From Pseudozyma flocculosa PF-1 (Eukaryota; Basidiomycota; Ustilaginomycetes; Ustilaginales; Ustilaginaceae), in the NCBI RefSeq assembly GCF_000417875.1, contig NW_006920883.1, positions 419,202 through 483,201 of the forward strand: DNA of 64,000 nucleotides, read 5' to 3'. Made by a program: the position numbers and the translations under genes. The notes under the pieces were generated by a model that was not told where the DNA came from, did no database searches, and saw only the letters and a list, made by a program, of their open reading frames with translations. Below are positions 11,680 through 23,900 of the stretch, one piece after another. Every line of letters starts with the position of its first letter. Within the stretch, counting starts at the first letter, position 1.

Positions 11680-12891
11680 TCACGAGAGGTTCCTGCCGAT
11701 CCATCCGGCCCACTTCTCCTGGCTGCTCGCCTTTCTCTCGCCCTCGACGCGGGGCGAGCCACTGGCACCAGCGTTGGTGTCGCTGCCCTCGAGGAAATCA
11801 TAGCTCTCGCCCAGGACGCTCGGGTACCTCTTCCGGATACCCGCGACGGCGGCGGCGGCGGCGGCATTGGGTCCGCCGCCTGCCTTTGGCGGGCCTAGGT
11901 CGTCGCTCTCGCCGCTCTCGGTCGTCGAGTCGCCGCCGCCGCCACCGTCGAGGCCGTTGAGGTGGGCGAGCTGCTGTTCGAGCTGTCGCTTGCGCGCGAG
12001 CGCCTGGGCGCGTCGCAGCGTGCGTTGAGGTTCGGCCGCGATGCCCTCTGCGTCGCGGAGGTCAGACAGGGCGCGATTCTGCAGGTCCAGGTCTGTCTGC
12101 AGCGCCGCGGCGCGTGTCGAGTGCGATCGCTGCTGGCCAGACGAGGCAGATGCGTTGGCCTTGGCGAGCCAAGAGGCGGCCCCTGCGGCCGCATAGGGCG
12201 CCAGCTTGCCAAAGAGGGATCCGAGATGCGTCGGCGGAGGCGCCGATCCCGCATTGCCGGGCGGTGCATGCGAAGGAGGTGCGCCGCCCCAGATGCCGCC
12301 CGCCGAGGCAGGTGCATGCTGCTGCTGCTGCTGCTGCTGCTGAGGTGGTGGTGCCGCGCCGAGAGGGTCTTGCATCGGTCCTGGGACGGCAAAGACGCCA
12401 CCGAGCACCTTTCCCAGGAGGCCGCGAGTCTCGGTTCGGATCCTGGCCTTGGCGTCGTCGACGATGCGGTCGATGTTGTCCTCCTGGCCCTGGAGGAAAG
12501 GGTGGAGATGGTTGACGTAGAGCCAGGTTGCGCCGCGGGTCTGGGGCAGGACGAGCCAGAGGTTGAAGAGGAGACGGATCTCCCAGTAAAAGGGGAGCCA
12601 GCGCCACGTCCAGCCAAAGGTGCCCTCGGCGAGGGCGAGGCAGGCAAAGACGGACCAGTAAATCAACCAGTGCTCCATCTCTGCCAGCTCGGTGCCATTG
12701 CCGGCGTCATCGGCGGTATCGATGGACGGCGGAGGAACGTCGGGGCCACGGACGGACCAGTTGTAGCTCGAGACGGAGGAGGTGCGCCTGGACTGGGCGG
12801 TGACGGCCTTGTAGGACGCGTAGAGCGGGTAGAGTAGGGTGGCGGTGTGGTTGAGCACCAGCGTGGGGAGGTGGAAGAGGACGAGCGCCAT
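11680..12891 (-). CDS. TB2/DP1/HVA22 (REEP/Yop1-like) ER membrane-shaping protein
   Basis: Single-exon frame of 403 residues from the ATG at 12891. The first 140 residues carry the family signature: a hydrophobic hairpin (LVLFHLPTLVLNHTATLLYPLYASYKAV), a short loop, MEHWLIYWSVFACLALAE, then WRWLPFYWEIRLLFNLWLVL followed by PQTRGATWLYVNHLHPFL. Known members (REEP, Yop1) insert as wedge hairpins and curve or tubulate the ER. The remaining 260 residues are an extension with a polyGln tract, helical charged segments (LQTDLDLQNRALSDLRDAEG, RRAQALARKRQLEQQL) and an acidic tail. The length exceeds Yop1 (about 180) and is nearer the REEP1-4 type. The exact subgroup is uncertain. Confidence 0.85.
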   Translation of the reverse strand: MALVLFHLPTLVLNHTATLLYPLYASYKAVTAQSRRTSSVSSYNWSVRGPDVPPPSIDTADDAGNGTELAEMEHWLIYWSVFACLALAEGTFGWTWRWLPFYWEIRLLFNLWLVLPQTRGATWLYVNHLHPFLQGQEDNIDRIVDDAKARIRTETRGLLGKVLGGVFAVPGPMQDPLGAAPPPQQQQQQQQHAPASAGGIWGGAPPSHAPPGNAGSAPPPTHLGSLFGKLAPYAAAGAASWLAKANASASSGQQRSHSTRAAALQTDLDLQNRALSDLRDAEGIAAEPQRTLRRAQALARKRQLEQQLAHLNGLDGGGGGDSTTESGESDDLGPPKAGGGPNAAAAAAVAGIRKRYPSVLGESYDFLEGSDTNAGASGSPRVEGERKASSQEKWAGWIGRNLS

Positions 12892-14028
12892 GATGGAACC
12901 TGGGCCTGCGCCGGCGTGGAGCTGGGCTTACGCAGAGGGACCAGGTCGGCGAGGGTGGAATGTGCGGGTGGCAAAGATGGTAGGCGCGGGTGTCAAGCTG
13001 CGGAGGGGGCCGAAGGCGTCAGAGAGAGAAGCGCAAAGATGGAGGGACGGACCGGTTGCAGGGGCGGCGGGGGGGAACGATATTTTTGGGTGAGCTCTTT
13101 GGCGCGGAGAAGTGGTTGGAGGTGGGAAGGCAAGAGGAGACGGAAGCGCCGAGCCTCGGGCAGGCCAGCAAAGATCAAGCAGAGCGTCGCGGCAGGGTGC
13201 TGCTGCTCTGATTGCCGCAGCGGGGCGGGCATGTTTCGAGGGGTACGTGCGCGCCTGCTGGCCCCCCAGGCAAAAGCAAGGCAGCAGGCCCTGCATGCAG
13301 CAACGACGGTCCAGTGTCAAGCGCGCTCCTGCTCCAGCCACCTCCAGTCAGAGTCCCGCCTGCGTCGAAAAAGAAAAAGAAAATGGCCGGCACACCATCG
13401 AATCCGTGATTTTACCGTGCAGTCGGGCCCCCAGCCGTACGCCTCAGCTTGCTTGGCATGCAGGCTACCGTAGCCACGGCAGGCCAGGGTTCTGCCGTGC
13501 CGAAGGTGCCGTCAGTGTGCAGACCAGACAGGCCGGCCGGCCCGCAAGATCGCCACCCATGGCAGCGCGTGCTGCCCGACCTTTGCTCGCTCAGGTCGAG
13601 CGAGACCCTCGCCCCTCTCTTTGGCTTCCAGATGGGTTTCTTGGCATTCAGTCGACGTCGACGACGTCCTTGACAAAACGAAGGGTATCAAGTCACGGCG
13701 AAAACACTATAGGGAGGGGAAGGCACAAACGAGCGTGGGTCCGCGCAGCCTACCGACCGACTCGGCGCGAAACGGGAATACGGTGACCAAAGGAGCGTGA
13801 CAAGGGTATCCTGAGCCAGATACACGGCAGCGAAAGATTGCACAGGGCGACCCCTCCCCACAGAGAAAGGGGCAGCGGGAGCGCGAAAGCACGCCTCGGG
13901 ATGGGGCTGGCAGGCCAGGCCAATCGACAGCAGGGCAGGAGCGTCGTCCGGCGAGGGCTCTGACTGGCGACGGACAGATGCGCCGGCATCCGAGGCAGAG
14001 CGGTCGAAACCAGCGAGGTGCACCACGC
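12892..14028. other. Intergenic interval
   Basis: About 1.1 kb upstream of the TB2/DP1 gene and downstream of the scaffold gene, both on the minus strand. It contains purine-rich runs (about 13360-13385) and CAGG words but no supported gene. The part nearest 12892 is presumably the promoter of the TB2/DP1 gene. Confidence 0.5.
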
Positions 14029-17000
14029 TCACCGCGAGCTGGCGTACGAAGCACCGTAGGCAGCGAAAGCGGCGGCGTTGTCGTCGCGGAAGTTTTGATA
14101 CTCGGTGTCGGTCCGCGTCGTCCACGCCTTTTGATCGCGCAGGATCATGGCCTGCTGCGCGCCAAAGTTGCGCCCGTCGCGCTCGAACGTCGTCCGGTTC
14201 TGCGCCTCGAGCCCTTCCAGCAGCGTGTCGAGGTCATTCATCATGGCCATCAGGCTGTCGATCGTCTTGCGGTTGAGCGCGTCGCGCTGCCGCTTGGCCG
14301 CGGAGCGCGAGTTGCCCATCGGCGCCCGCCGCCGCGAGCCGCTGCCGCTGCCGCCGGCGGGCAGCGGGATTGCCCGCACCACCGTCTCAATGATCCTCCG
14401 CGTCTCGTTGAACACCTTCTGCGCCTGGGCGTAGTTGGAGCGAGAGATGAGCAGCAGCGAGCGCGTAATCATCTCCGACACCAACACCTCGAGCCGCCGC
14501 CGCGTCACGGTTGGATCGGCCATCGCAGCGGCCAGGCCCGGCGGCCCGGAGGACACGGGGTCCGGCGACTGGCAGTCGATCTCGAGCGTCAGGATCGTCG
14601 GGTTGGCCAGCCTCGACGTGCTGGTGCCGTTGGTCGGGTCGCGGAAACCGGCATCGGCCTCAAAGACAGGGACCTCGTCGATCAGGTGCTCAAATGACCC
14701 CTCGGCGCCGTCCGAGTCGGCAAGGCTCAGCCCCTGGATGCCGAGTCGCTGCATGAAGTCGTCGGTAGCGCTGCCCTGCTCGATGGGAGGCGCAGAGAGC
14801 TTGCGGCTGCTGCTGCTGCTGGCGTTGAGGCGCGGCAGCAGGCTCTCGAGATCGAGCTCGAGCTCCACCAGCAGCTCGCGCGCGTCGCCAAAGCGAATGT
14901 CGCCCATGTCGATGTCGACGTCCTTGCCAGACGACGAGATGATGGCTCCGGGCATGCCGGCAATCTTGCGGACGCGGAACTGGTTGTCGTGGGGCACACT
15001 GACGTGCAGCTTGACGTCGGTCAGCGCGATCGACATCATCGATCCAATGCAGCCGGCCAGGCACTCGCGCAGCTGGTACCACTCGCGCACAAACGTGTAC
15101 GAGCCCTTTGTGTGGTTCGAGATCAGCCACAGCGAAGACGGGTCGTGCGTCTTGCCGTAGCCGAAGCAGTGGATGGGCACGTTGGCCGCCTCGGCCCGCG
15201 CCATGACCAGGTCCATCTGGTGCCGCTTGGGTCCGTCGGCCGTGTCGTTGACGAGAATCATGCCCGTGATCGGGTTCTTCTGCTTGCGCTGCAGCACGAT
15301 GTCCAGCCCGACATTGACCGCCGTCACCGAATCGGTCCGCTCGCTCGTTCCGCCCAGCCGGTCCAGGTCGACGCGGAACGGGTCCTCGGCGTGGCCGTCC
15401 CAAGGCCTGCCGATGCACTGGATGAACTCGCCCAGCATCTGTCGGCTCGACGAGCGCCTCGGGTTGAGGAGCGCCGTGCGCTTCACCTCGCCCTCATAGC
15501 CGACCGAGTAGGCCACGAGCGAGACGCGGTCCTTGGGTCCCATGTGGCTGACAACAAAGTCAAGCGTCGATCGGACCAGGCGAAGCTTGAGCGCGGCCGA
15601 CGAGTTGATCGAGCCCTGTGCGTTGTTGGGCAGGACCGGAGGCACGGCGAACATGAGCACCAAGTCGAGCGGCGTGTGTGGCAGCATCGGAGGCGGTGGG
15701 ATCCTCGGGTCGAGCCCGCCCGAGGCGGACCACTGCTGGTGGCGAGGCACCGTGTCCGAAGCTGTCGAGGTGCGGCTGCGGTGGCTGCCGTGGCTCTGGA
15801 CGCTCGAGACGTTCGACAAGCGTCGCATGTTCCTGTAGTCGGCCGGAGAGAGGGCGCCTTGGTGAGAGCCCGTCTTGCCGCTGATGATTGATGCGGCGCC
15901 GCTATTCGCCCGCGAGATCGAAACTCCGTGGCTGGGTGCCGCGGGAAGGCCGCGGAGGCGCTGGTGGTCGTCGAGGGGGTGCATGCCATGGCTCGCGGCC
16001 GAGTGAGCGGCCGAGGCGGCGTCGAAGGCTGATGCCGGTTCCTCGGGCTTGGCCGCCTCCTTGGCCGTAGTTGCCGCCGCCGCCGACTTGGACTGTGCGG
16101 CGACCTTCTGGCTGAGACGCTCTTTCCACACCGACAGAGTCTCGCGATCGCGGAAGCAGAGGACAAACTGATCCAGGCTCTCGTCCATCGTGATGCTGAT
16201 GCTGAGCTCGCCAGCGACCGACGAGTCGATGACGCGGCGGATGTGCTTGAGGTAGATGCGGCCCTTGAGCTTGAGCGCGGGTTTGGGCATGGCAGGAACG
16301 TCGGGGGTGGCACCCGGAGCGGCCGGAGGTGCCGCAGGAATGAACCGGCTGAGACCCTTTCGCTTCTCCTCGGTGACGCAGAGCAGCGCGCCCTCGAACA
16401 GGTAGACGTGGAACTCGCGTACGACACTGTCCTGGCGGACGTTGAGAAGGTCGTGCAGCACGAGCTCGCCGAAATGCTCGAGCGAGTGACCCTTCCAATC
16501 GGCCACGCGACTGCGGAGGTCCTCGACCACAGCGAGGTTGGGATCGTTGAGCCGCTGCTGCGCTGCCGGCGTCGCACTGTACGAGAACCCGGCCTGACTT
16601 TCGGGAGAGATGCAGCGCTCCGGGCTGGCGGCCTGCTTTCCGTCGGCGCCGTTGGCGTACGACGTCGGCAGCGGGCTGCGCTGACCGCTCGACCTGCGGT
16701 CGTTGGGGACGTACTCGGAGCCGCTGCGCTTGAGGTCGTCCGAGTACGAGTCCTCGCCCTCGTAGTCGCGCTCGTCCTCCTCGTCAAACTCTTCCTCAGC
16801 GTAGCCGCGATCCTCGATCGTGTCAAGGCCGGACTCGACCGCATCGTCAGAGCTCGGCCTTCTCGATGGCACCTCGACCGAGAGCACGCAGACCACATTG
16901 ACCTTGCTGTTGTCCTTGCGATCGGCCTTCTTGTAGATGGTCGAGTACTCTGGCCTAGCCCGGATCGTCGGGGTCGTGATGGGTCCCGAGATGTTGGCAG

Positions 17001-17937
17001 ACCGGCCTTTTGCCTGGCTCTCGAGAGGGTCGTCCTCGTGGGCTTCAGAGAGGGCTCGAACCGAGGCCGAGTCCGAGCTCAGAGTCATCCGATCGGCCTG
17101 CGACCCGTGCGGACCCAGCCCCGCCAGCTTCTGAGACTTGGCGGTGGCCTCGTCACCGCCGAGCACGATGGCTCGACGGCATACACCGCACATGCCTGGC
17201 GGGTTTGCGGCCGGGGTCCGCTGGACCAGACCGGCGCCCTTTGTGCGACCGTTGCCTGCCCCCAAGGCCGCATTCTGCTGCGCAATGATGGCTTCCGGCG
17301 GGCCGTAGACGGCGGTGAAGCAAGCGTTGTGCAGCGCGTGGCCGCAATTGGGCACAACGTGAGGCTTTTCGCCGGCGAGCCGGTACGAAAGCGGCTCCAG
17401 ACAGACAGGGCAGTCAACCTCGGCCATCTCGGTGAAGGTCGTTGAAGCGCCGGGGAGCGGATCAAACGATCTTCCGCTCGACTGACGCTCGCGGCCGGAG
17501 GAGTGTGACGAATGCTGGCTCATGGCGTCAAAGGATCCCTTGGACATGGGCAGGTGGAGCGCCGAGCCTCCGTTTGAGCCGTAGATCTGGGATGCCGCGT
17601 CGGCCTGATGCTGCCCTCGCCGATGGTCAGCATTGGGCGCCGAGAGCGAGTCGGGCAGTGGCACGTCGGCACCCATCATCCTCTCCAGCTTGCTCCGTCT
17701 TGTCGCGTCCCTGGCCGCAGTCGATGCGGCGGCGCCGTGCCCCGTTGCAAAGTCGTCGTGGAGCCGGTCACGACTCGACTTGCCGTTGCTGCGATTGCTG
17801 CTGCCGCCATGCGAGTAGTCGAGGCCGAGGTTGGCTGCGAGGATCTCGTCGTTCTTGCGCCTCTGCATGCGTGCTTCCTGTGTAAGCTCCGCGTTGGACT
17901 TTTTGCTCCGCATGGAGCCGACGTCGAAGAAGCCCAT
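14029..17937 (-). CDS. RING-PH-VWA scaffold protein of Far1/Ste5 type
   Basis: Uninterrupted frame of 1302 residues. A RING-type zinc site uses C176, C179, C198, H200, H203, C206, C250 and C253, with a long insertion before the last pair. Residues about 480-630 look like a PH domain, with strands such as REFHVYLFEGALLCVTEE and DQFVLCFRDRETLSVWKERL. Residues about 750-990 look like a von Willebrand A fold (PLDLVLMFAVPPVLP..., DRVSLVAYSVG..., NPITGMILVNDTADG). The metal-binding DxSxS motif is absent, as in Ste5. RING, PH, then VWA is the order of the yeast pheromone scaffolds Ste5 and Far1, which tether MAP kinase modules or polarity factors. A C-terminal helical region follows. The frame continuity is strong; the specific pathway role is inferred from architecture only. 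Confidence 0.75.
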   Translation of the reverse strand: MGFFDVGSMRSKKSNAELTQEARMQRRKNDEILAANLGLDYSHGGSSNRSNGKSSRDRLHDDFATGHGAAASTAARDATRRSKLERMMGADVPLPDSLSAPNADHRRGQHQADAASQIYGSNGGSALHLPMSKGSFDAMSQHSSHSSGRERQSSGRSFDPLPGASTTFTEMAEVDCPVCLEPLSYRLAGEKPHVVPNCGHALHNACFTAVYGPPEAIIAQQNAALGAGNGRTKGAGLVQRTPAANPPGMCGVCRRAIVLGGDEATAKSQKLAGLGPHGSQADRMTLSSDSASVRALSEAHEDDPLESQAKGRSANISGPITTPTIRARPEYSTIYKKADRKDNSKVNVVCVLSVEVPSRRPSSDDAVESGLDTIEDRGYAEEEFDEEDERDYEGEDSYSDDLKRSGSEYVPNDRRSSGQRSPLPTSYANGADGKQAASPERCISPESQAGFSYSATPAAQQRLNDPNLAVVEDLRSRVADWKGHSLEHFGELVLHDLLNVRQDSVVREFHVYLFEGALLCVTEEKRKGLSRFIPAAPPAAPGATPDVPAMPKPALKLKGRIYLKHIRRVIDSSVAGELSISITMDESLDQFVLCFRDRETLSVWKERLSQKVAAQSKSAAAATTAKEAAKPEEPASAFDAASAAHSAASHGMHPLDDHQRLRGLPAAPSHGVSISRANSGAASIISGKTGSHQGALSPADYRNMRRLSNVSSVQSHGSHRSRTSTASDTVPRHQQWSASGGLDPRIPPPPMLPHTPLDLVLMFAVPPVLPNNAQGSINSSAALKLRLVRSTLDFVVSHMGPKDRVSLVAYSVGYEGEVKRTALLNPRRSSSRQMLGEFIQCIGRPWDGHAEDPFRVDLDRLGGTSERTDSVTAVNVGLDIVLQRKQKNPITGMILVNDTADGPKRHQMDLVMARAEAANVPIHCFGYGKTHDPSSLWLISNHTKGSYTFVREWYQLRECLAGCIGSMMSIALTDVKLHVSVPHDNQFRVRKIAGMPGAIISSSGKDVDIDMGDIRFGDARELLVELELDLESLLPRLNASSSSSRKLSAPPIEQGSATDDFMQRLGIQGLSLADSDGAEGSFEHLIDEVPVFEADAGFRDPTNGTSTSRLANPTILTLEIDCQSPDPVSSGPPGLAAAMADPTVTRRRLEVLVSEMITRSLLLISRSNYAQAQKVFNETRRIIETVVRAIPLPAGGSGSGSRRRAPMGNSRSAAKRQRDALNRKTIDSLMAMMNDLDTLLEGLEAQNRTTFERDGRNFGAQQAMILRDQKAWTTRTDTEYQNFRDDNAAAFAAYGASYASSR

Positions 17938-20900
17938 GTCGTGGTCGTTGTCGTCGGTGATGGTGCCTTCGATGGTGCGGAACGGCCGATGCGACGATAG
18001 ACAAGGGGGCTCGTCCGAGGCCGAGGTCCTCCAGAGGCGGTGGTGGCGGTGTGCGATCTGGCGGAGGAAGTTCGAGGTTCAATCTACCTTGTGGTGGGCG
18101 CCGCGAGGAGAGGAGCATTTCATGTAGGACGAAGGATAGGGTTGTGGGTCGGTCAACAATCGATTGGCTCGAAGACGGGACGAAGCGGCTTGTCATCTGG
18201 GTGGGCGAAAGCCGGTGTACGGCTTCACAACTCGACCATTGTCGAGACCCCCGAATTGCTTCAGTCCAAGCCCGTCCGCCCACCCGGCGGGGCTAAGCCA
18301 CAGAACAGGATTCCGGGGCTGCGTTCCATCTCGCAAGACACTATGTGGTGACCTGGGCGCGGCCAACACCCGGACAGGCCGAGGTGGCCAAGCACTGCGT
18401 CGCTGCCTGGGCGAGCCGATGAGGAAGGCGAAGGCCTCGCCTGGGCGGTCGTTTGAGCGCCGACGATAGACACATCTCGCCCCCGTTCTGACAGAACCGC
18501 CTCGGCGCAGTGCCAGTCAAGCCAGCATCGGACGAAAGACGGAGGCCGTGCATCTATACTCACGCGTTGATAAGCAAGCTTGTGCTGAGTCTTGCTCGAT
18601 GGCTGGGCCAACGCTGGATCTCCGGGTTGGTCTTTCCTTGCCGGAGGGCCGTCGAAGAATTCGCTCGTCGCTCAGCGTATATCTGAGCCCCCTGTGCGCG
18701 GTCGCCGATGCTGCGTGAGGTAGGCTTGCGTCACGAGGCACGGGACCCGTACTCGACGAAGAGATTAGGGCCACAGGAGGCAATCGTCGCCGAGACTCAA
18801 CGTTGACACAAGGTGTCAGGGGAGGCTCCGAGGCCTTGTCGAAGGTTGGCGATTCGAACGCAGGCGTCGAAGAGTGCTTCGACGGACAGGTCGAAGACGA
18901 AACCCGTCGAATCAGGCGAGAGCGAGCAAGTGCCTCGACGGGAGGCCGGCGATGGCGTCGAGTGGAGGCCGAGTGAGCGTGGCGGCGAGAAACGGGTCGA
19001 AAAGGACAGGGGAAGAGGCAAGGGGGGGAGAAAGCAGAGGTGACGCCGGCACAGAGAGGTGCGCGACGGTCGGCGGTGATGATGGTGGTGGCGGTGGTGG
19101 TGGTCGTAAGGAGAGGCTTTGGCCCGTCGCCCAGGCTGCCTAGCCTGGTACCTGTAGACGACACCGCGTGTCGGACGCCGAGGAGCGAGGAGGCAGGCGC
19201 GGCCACCCCGAACTGAGGCGAGGCGAGGCGTGCGATGGCAGGACGAGGCTGGCAAGGCGAAGCAGGCAGGGCAAAGCCAGGATGCACCACGCACGTACAT
19301 GCATGATGCAAACGGGGAGGGGGCCGGCTTGCTTGCTTGCTTGCTTGGTGTGAGAACCGAAGCCGGTCAGCCAGGAGGGAGCGTGCGTATGCAGATGAGA
19401 GGCGGCACCAGGAGCGTCCAGCCAGCCACAAGCAAGGCCGGCCACGGAGGCGAGCATCGAAGCCAGGCGGCCGGGCAACAGGGCGGCAGAACACCACCGC
19501 ACCAGGCTGGCTTGGTGTCGGAAGGAAACCGTCCCCATGTGCAGAAGAGGATCAGGCAGGCCTGCCTTGGGTGGTGGAGAGGGGAGGCTAGGGCTGAGCG
19601 CAGCACCACCCAGGCACCGCCCGCCCGCCCGCCCGCCCGCCTGCCTGCTTGCCTTGCCTGCCAGCCGCCTGGCCGGGCGAGACTTCCGTTACAGCCCGCC
19701 TGCCTAGCCCTTCCTCCTCGCCTGTGCTGCGCCTGGCCTGGGCCCCGTTGGTGGCTCGAGGCAGAGCGCACAGGCGACAGCCAGGGGTGGAGGAGGCAGA
19801 TGCGTACCGACCCAAGAAAGCGGCCAGCTGCACACAGGTTATCCCCTGCAGCCAGCACCAGACCGAGCGCTAGCCTGGCCTGGCCTGGCCTAGCCTAGCC
19901 TAGCCTGCCAGGCCCATTCGGCGGTGCTGGTCGAGCAGGCAGGGAGAGGTTGCCGCCTGGCAAGCCACGCCGGATGTCCTCGCGAGGAGACAACCTACGG
20001 GATGGCCGAGGCCGAGCTGGACCATCGTAGGGAACGACGGGAGACGTCCGGCCATGTCTAGGCTAGGTGGCCCTCGGTAGCCGCGACCTGCAAGGAGAGG
20101 TGTGAGCCAGCAGGCAGGCAGGGCAGGCGGCAAGCCAAGGCCAGCGAAGCGGCATGAACCGAGGCGAGCGCCGCCTCTTTGCAGCCCAGCCCGGCAGACC
20201 TGGCCCGCCCAGCGCGGCCCAGCGCGGCCTAACCGCCTATGCAGCCTGCCTCGACCCCCGCCCGCCGCCAAGAAGCAAGCGCTTCACCCAGGCAAGCAGA
20301 AGCAAAGGCGCCTGTCTACCTCTTGCCTCTTCTTCTTCAAAGGGCTCGCCGCTTCGCCCCTCTCGCTCGTCTGGACCTTTCTGCGTCCAACGGGAGGTGT
20401 TCCGAGGGCCGCAAAGTAGCGGTCCTTGTGGCTGGCAAGAGCATCGGAAGACTCGATCTGGCAGAGCAAGGCAGGTACATGCCCACCTATCGAACAGAGT
20501 CGGTGCTTGCACAGCGGCAGGCCGGTCACCTCCGCATCAGCTGCCCGCAGAAACCCCCCCGGGCCGTCCCTTTGTGCGCAGGTGCACAGATCGAAGCTTT
20601 GCCGTCTTCTTTTACGTACGTGGCGCGAAGGACGGAACGGACCTGGCCTGGCCTGGATTCCCCTTGTCCAAGCGTGCCGGCGTGGGTGCAATCAAACGGC
20701 AACAGACGGCGGCCAGGATCGACGAGCGACGCTGGACGTTCAGACTTCGTGCGACGCTTGACGAGGGACCTCGACATGGCCCGCAAACGAAGCGCGTATG
20801 GCTGGCTGAACCGACCGACCGATCATTCGATGACCAGCACGCCCACACCGGAGTCGTAGCCAGGACGGGCCGGCATGCCTCCCGCTGCGCCCCGTTGCAG

Positions 20901-23900
20901 GTCGAGTTCGACAGCAGCGAGATCCGGCTCAGAGTTCCGCGGCCAAACCTCAAAAGTGAGATGCCGTCCGTAGACGAGCGTACGGTCATCGGCGTACCTA
21001 GATGGCGGCGAGGGCGCAATAGAAGAGGCGGAAGAAGGATTCGAGAGGCACAAGGATGCGACGACATGGAGCCCAGCATGCTGCGCCGGCCTCTTGCTTG
21101 ACGTCGCCAGTCAAGCAAGTCCGCCGTTCGACGCCACCGGCAAGACGCGCGCGGGAAAGGCTAGGCTCTCGTTCACCCCTTATGCTCTTCTCATCTTGGC
21201 CGACGAGCCAAGTCAAGAGTCAGGTCTCGTGCTGTCGACGCCGAGGGGGAGACAAGGGATGAAAGACCGGTGGCGCAGCGGCCGAGGCTGGCGCATGTCG
21301 GTTGCTCCATCTCGCTCGACGCGAGCACCAAGCCGGCCTCTTTCGGCGTGTGCAGGATCATCTTGGCCGGTCGAAAACGGCACCGCTGCGGTATGCGAGC
21401 AGATTCTTCAGCAAGCATCTATGTACATGCCTTGTTCGTGAGTACGGATCGAGTACCGATCCGTTGATCCAGCAGGCTTTGCTCTGGCCTGCCTTGACGA
21501 TCTGCGCCGGCGGAGGCGGCTGTGGCCGCGTCCCGGTCCGGTAGGCACGGTGTGACGCTGTACGGCGGGCGCCGGCCTGGAGCGGGAGCGGCGGGCGCCG
21601 TCCGATCAAATGGCCCGACGCAGGTTGGTCGGGGGGATGTGTCGGTCTGGTTTGCCACGATGCCGACGGCGGTTCGCCCGGTGCCTGCCTAGATGGACTT
21701 TGCGCGCCGCCGTCCGGCAGGCGTGCCGCGCGCGCCCTCGTCGGCAATCCCGCCGTGTCGATTGGCTCGATTGCGATGGCTGGTCGGAACAGCCAACCGG
21801 GGGTGGCTTTGGGCAGCGTGAGGGCGGTCGATGAGAACACAGTTGCTTCAGGTCTGTTCTTCTCGGCCGCGGACGTGTCGTAGGCTCTCTGTGACGATCG
21901 ATGGTCTTGCGAAGGTGCGCCACGCGCGCTTGACCGGGGAGAGGCCTACTGTAGGCAGGGTGTAGGCGAGCCCTTCTTGTGTGGCGGCCTGCCGCCGTGA
22001 CTCGTACAGCACGCACGCACGCGGTGCTTTGCCGGCTGCGCTGCGCTGGACTCGGCTGGAGCGGTGTGGATGAACCTTAAATTTTCATGCCCAAAGCCCG
22101 GCTGGCGGCGAGGCGGTATCGCCGCTGCCGACAGCCTTCGCCTGGCCTGGGCCTCGGCTGGGCCTGACTGGCTGGACATGGCAGGCACAGAGTGCGTCCC
22201 AACCGACGGGCCAGGTCCAGCCGGAGCAAGTCAAAGCGAGAGAGATGCAAGCGAATCCGAGGGAGCCGTTGTCGTCCTGGCCAGCCCGCCGAACCACTTG
22301 ACTGCCGGACTTCTCCTCCGAGGGTTTGTGCACCCGCGTCTCTCGCCATCACCGCCTTTTCCCCATCTGTCCACTCCAGAAGCAATGGCTAGGAGCCATC
22401 GCCAGGGCGATCACCAGATCTCCCGCGCTCGTTGCGGTGACCACGCACTAGGTACGACCGCACAGGTCGTCAACACAGGCTAGGGCAAATGTAGCGTGGG
22501 CGCGCTGCAGACGACACGTGTGGTTGTTGCCGCCTGCGCACGCAGGTCGGAGCGGACGGTTGCAGCGCTCCGTTGGTCATGGCGCCATTCCCAGGTCGCG
22601 GGGGGACCAAGCGCCGATGTTGCGGCCTAGTTAGTGCGCGTTGCTGCACCGCGCTACGGTACCACTACTCTCTCTCTCTGCTTGGCGCGGACTGCCACAT
22701 CCTCAGCTCGAGTGTCACAGGCTCGAGTGCCGACGATGGCGGGCCCGCGAGGATGACGAGGCGGACCGCGCTACCGTTTCGCTCCGCACCGCACCGCACC
22801 GCATCTCGTGGCTGCCCGACGGTTTTTTCTCGCTCGGCGGCTCGAGCTGCTTAGCTTGTTGGCGGTAGCGAGCGGCCCGCCTGGCCGAAGCGAAGGCTAC
22901 AATCGACGACAACCGCGCAGATCCCCTCGGACCACGCGGACGGGCGCGCTTAGACGGGATGGCGCCACTTCGTCGTCTTCGCCATCCTTGTCGTCGTTGG
23001 ATCGAGGGTCGTCATTGTCGGCTCTTGCGCACTTTCAGCAGCAAGCTCGAGAGTGCGGTATGTCGATGTCTACGTGACTTCAGTCTCTGCTCTGTATAGC
23101 TGTAGCGGAAAGACGCGCGAGGAAGACACGGTTGAGAAGCCGTCACGGACCGAGAGGATCCGAGCATCAGAGTAGTAGGATCTGCTCGGCCCCTCTGCTT
23201 GCATAGGTACAGCCGCCACCAACCCGGTCTCTTTCATTCGCTTTGGTCTCCAGAGCAACTTCCGGTGCTAGAGTGGCTGGCTCGGTGTATGAACAGAGGC
23301 TAGCATGGATCGACGAGACGAAGCGTGGGGTCCAGAGGCAGGGGCGACTTCGACCATGGTCAAAGTGGTCATCGAGGGAGCGACTGCCATCCATGCTATG
23401 CGTTCATATGTATGTACATCTTCTCAGATCTCGTCCCGGGTCGGCACACTCATGTACTGTACATGCACACAGCATCATCCTGTTTGGCCTGTACCCAGAA
23501 CTGAACGGGTCCCCTGTCGGTCGGGGTTCACGATATGACAAGGGGGTACATACGCAATCAGGGGAGATGGTGCGGCGGGCGTTGTTCAGATGAACGTTCT
23601 ACCAGACCAGCCGTTGGATGGAGCCGCATAAAGAGGCCCTCTCCTTTCATCTCTGTATGTACATCTTGCCTTGCTGTGCCTTGCTAGGTCTCCTGTACAC
23701 GGGCTAGGAGTAGTTTAGATGCGGCTCTAAGCGTGAGAGGGCCGGAACCTTCTTCTCACGATTCTAGTCCGATATGCGTCGAGCCCAGGGGTCGAACACG
23801 GACGCGGAGCGGGTGAGGGGCGATGCAGGCATGACAGAGTGTAGAGCAAACAAGCCAGGGCCGGGGCGAGCCCTTCCTGCCCTCCTTGGAGGTGCATTCA

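Noticed and set aside
16243..17445. 400-codon plus-strand open frame
   Set aside because: Antisense to the RING region of the scaffold gene.
18517..19497. 326-codon minus-strand open frame upstream of the scaffold gene
   Set aside because: Composition is typical of GC-rich non-coding sequence (Arg/Pro/Ser, short homopolymers); best explained as promoter or leader DNA.
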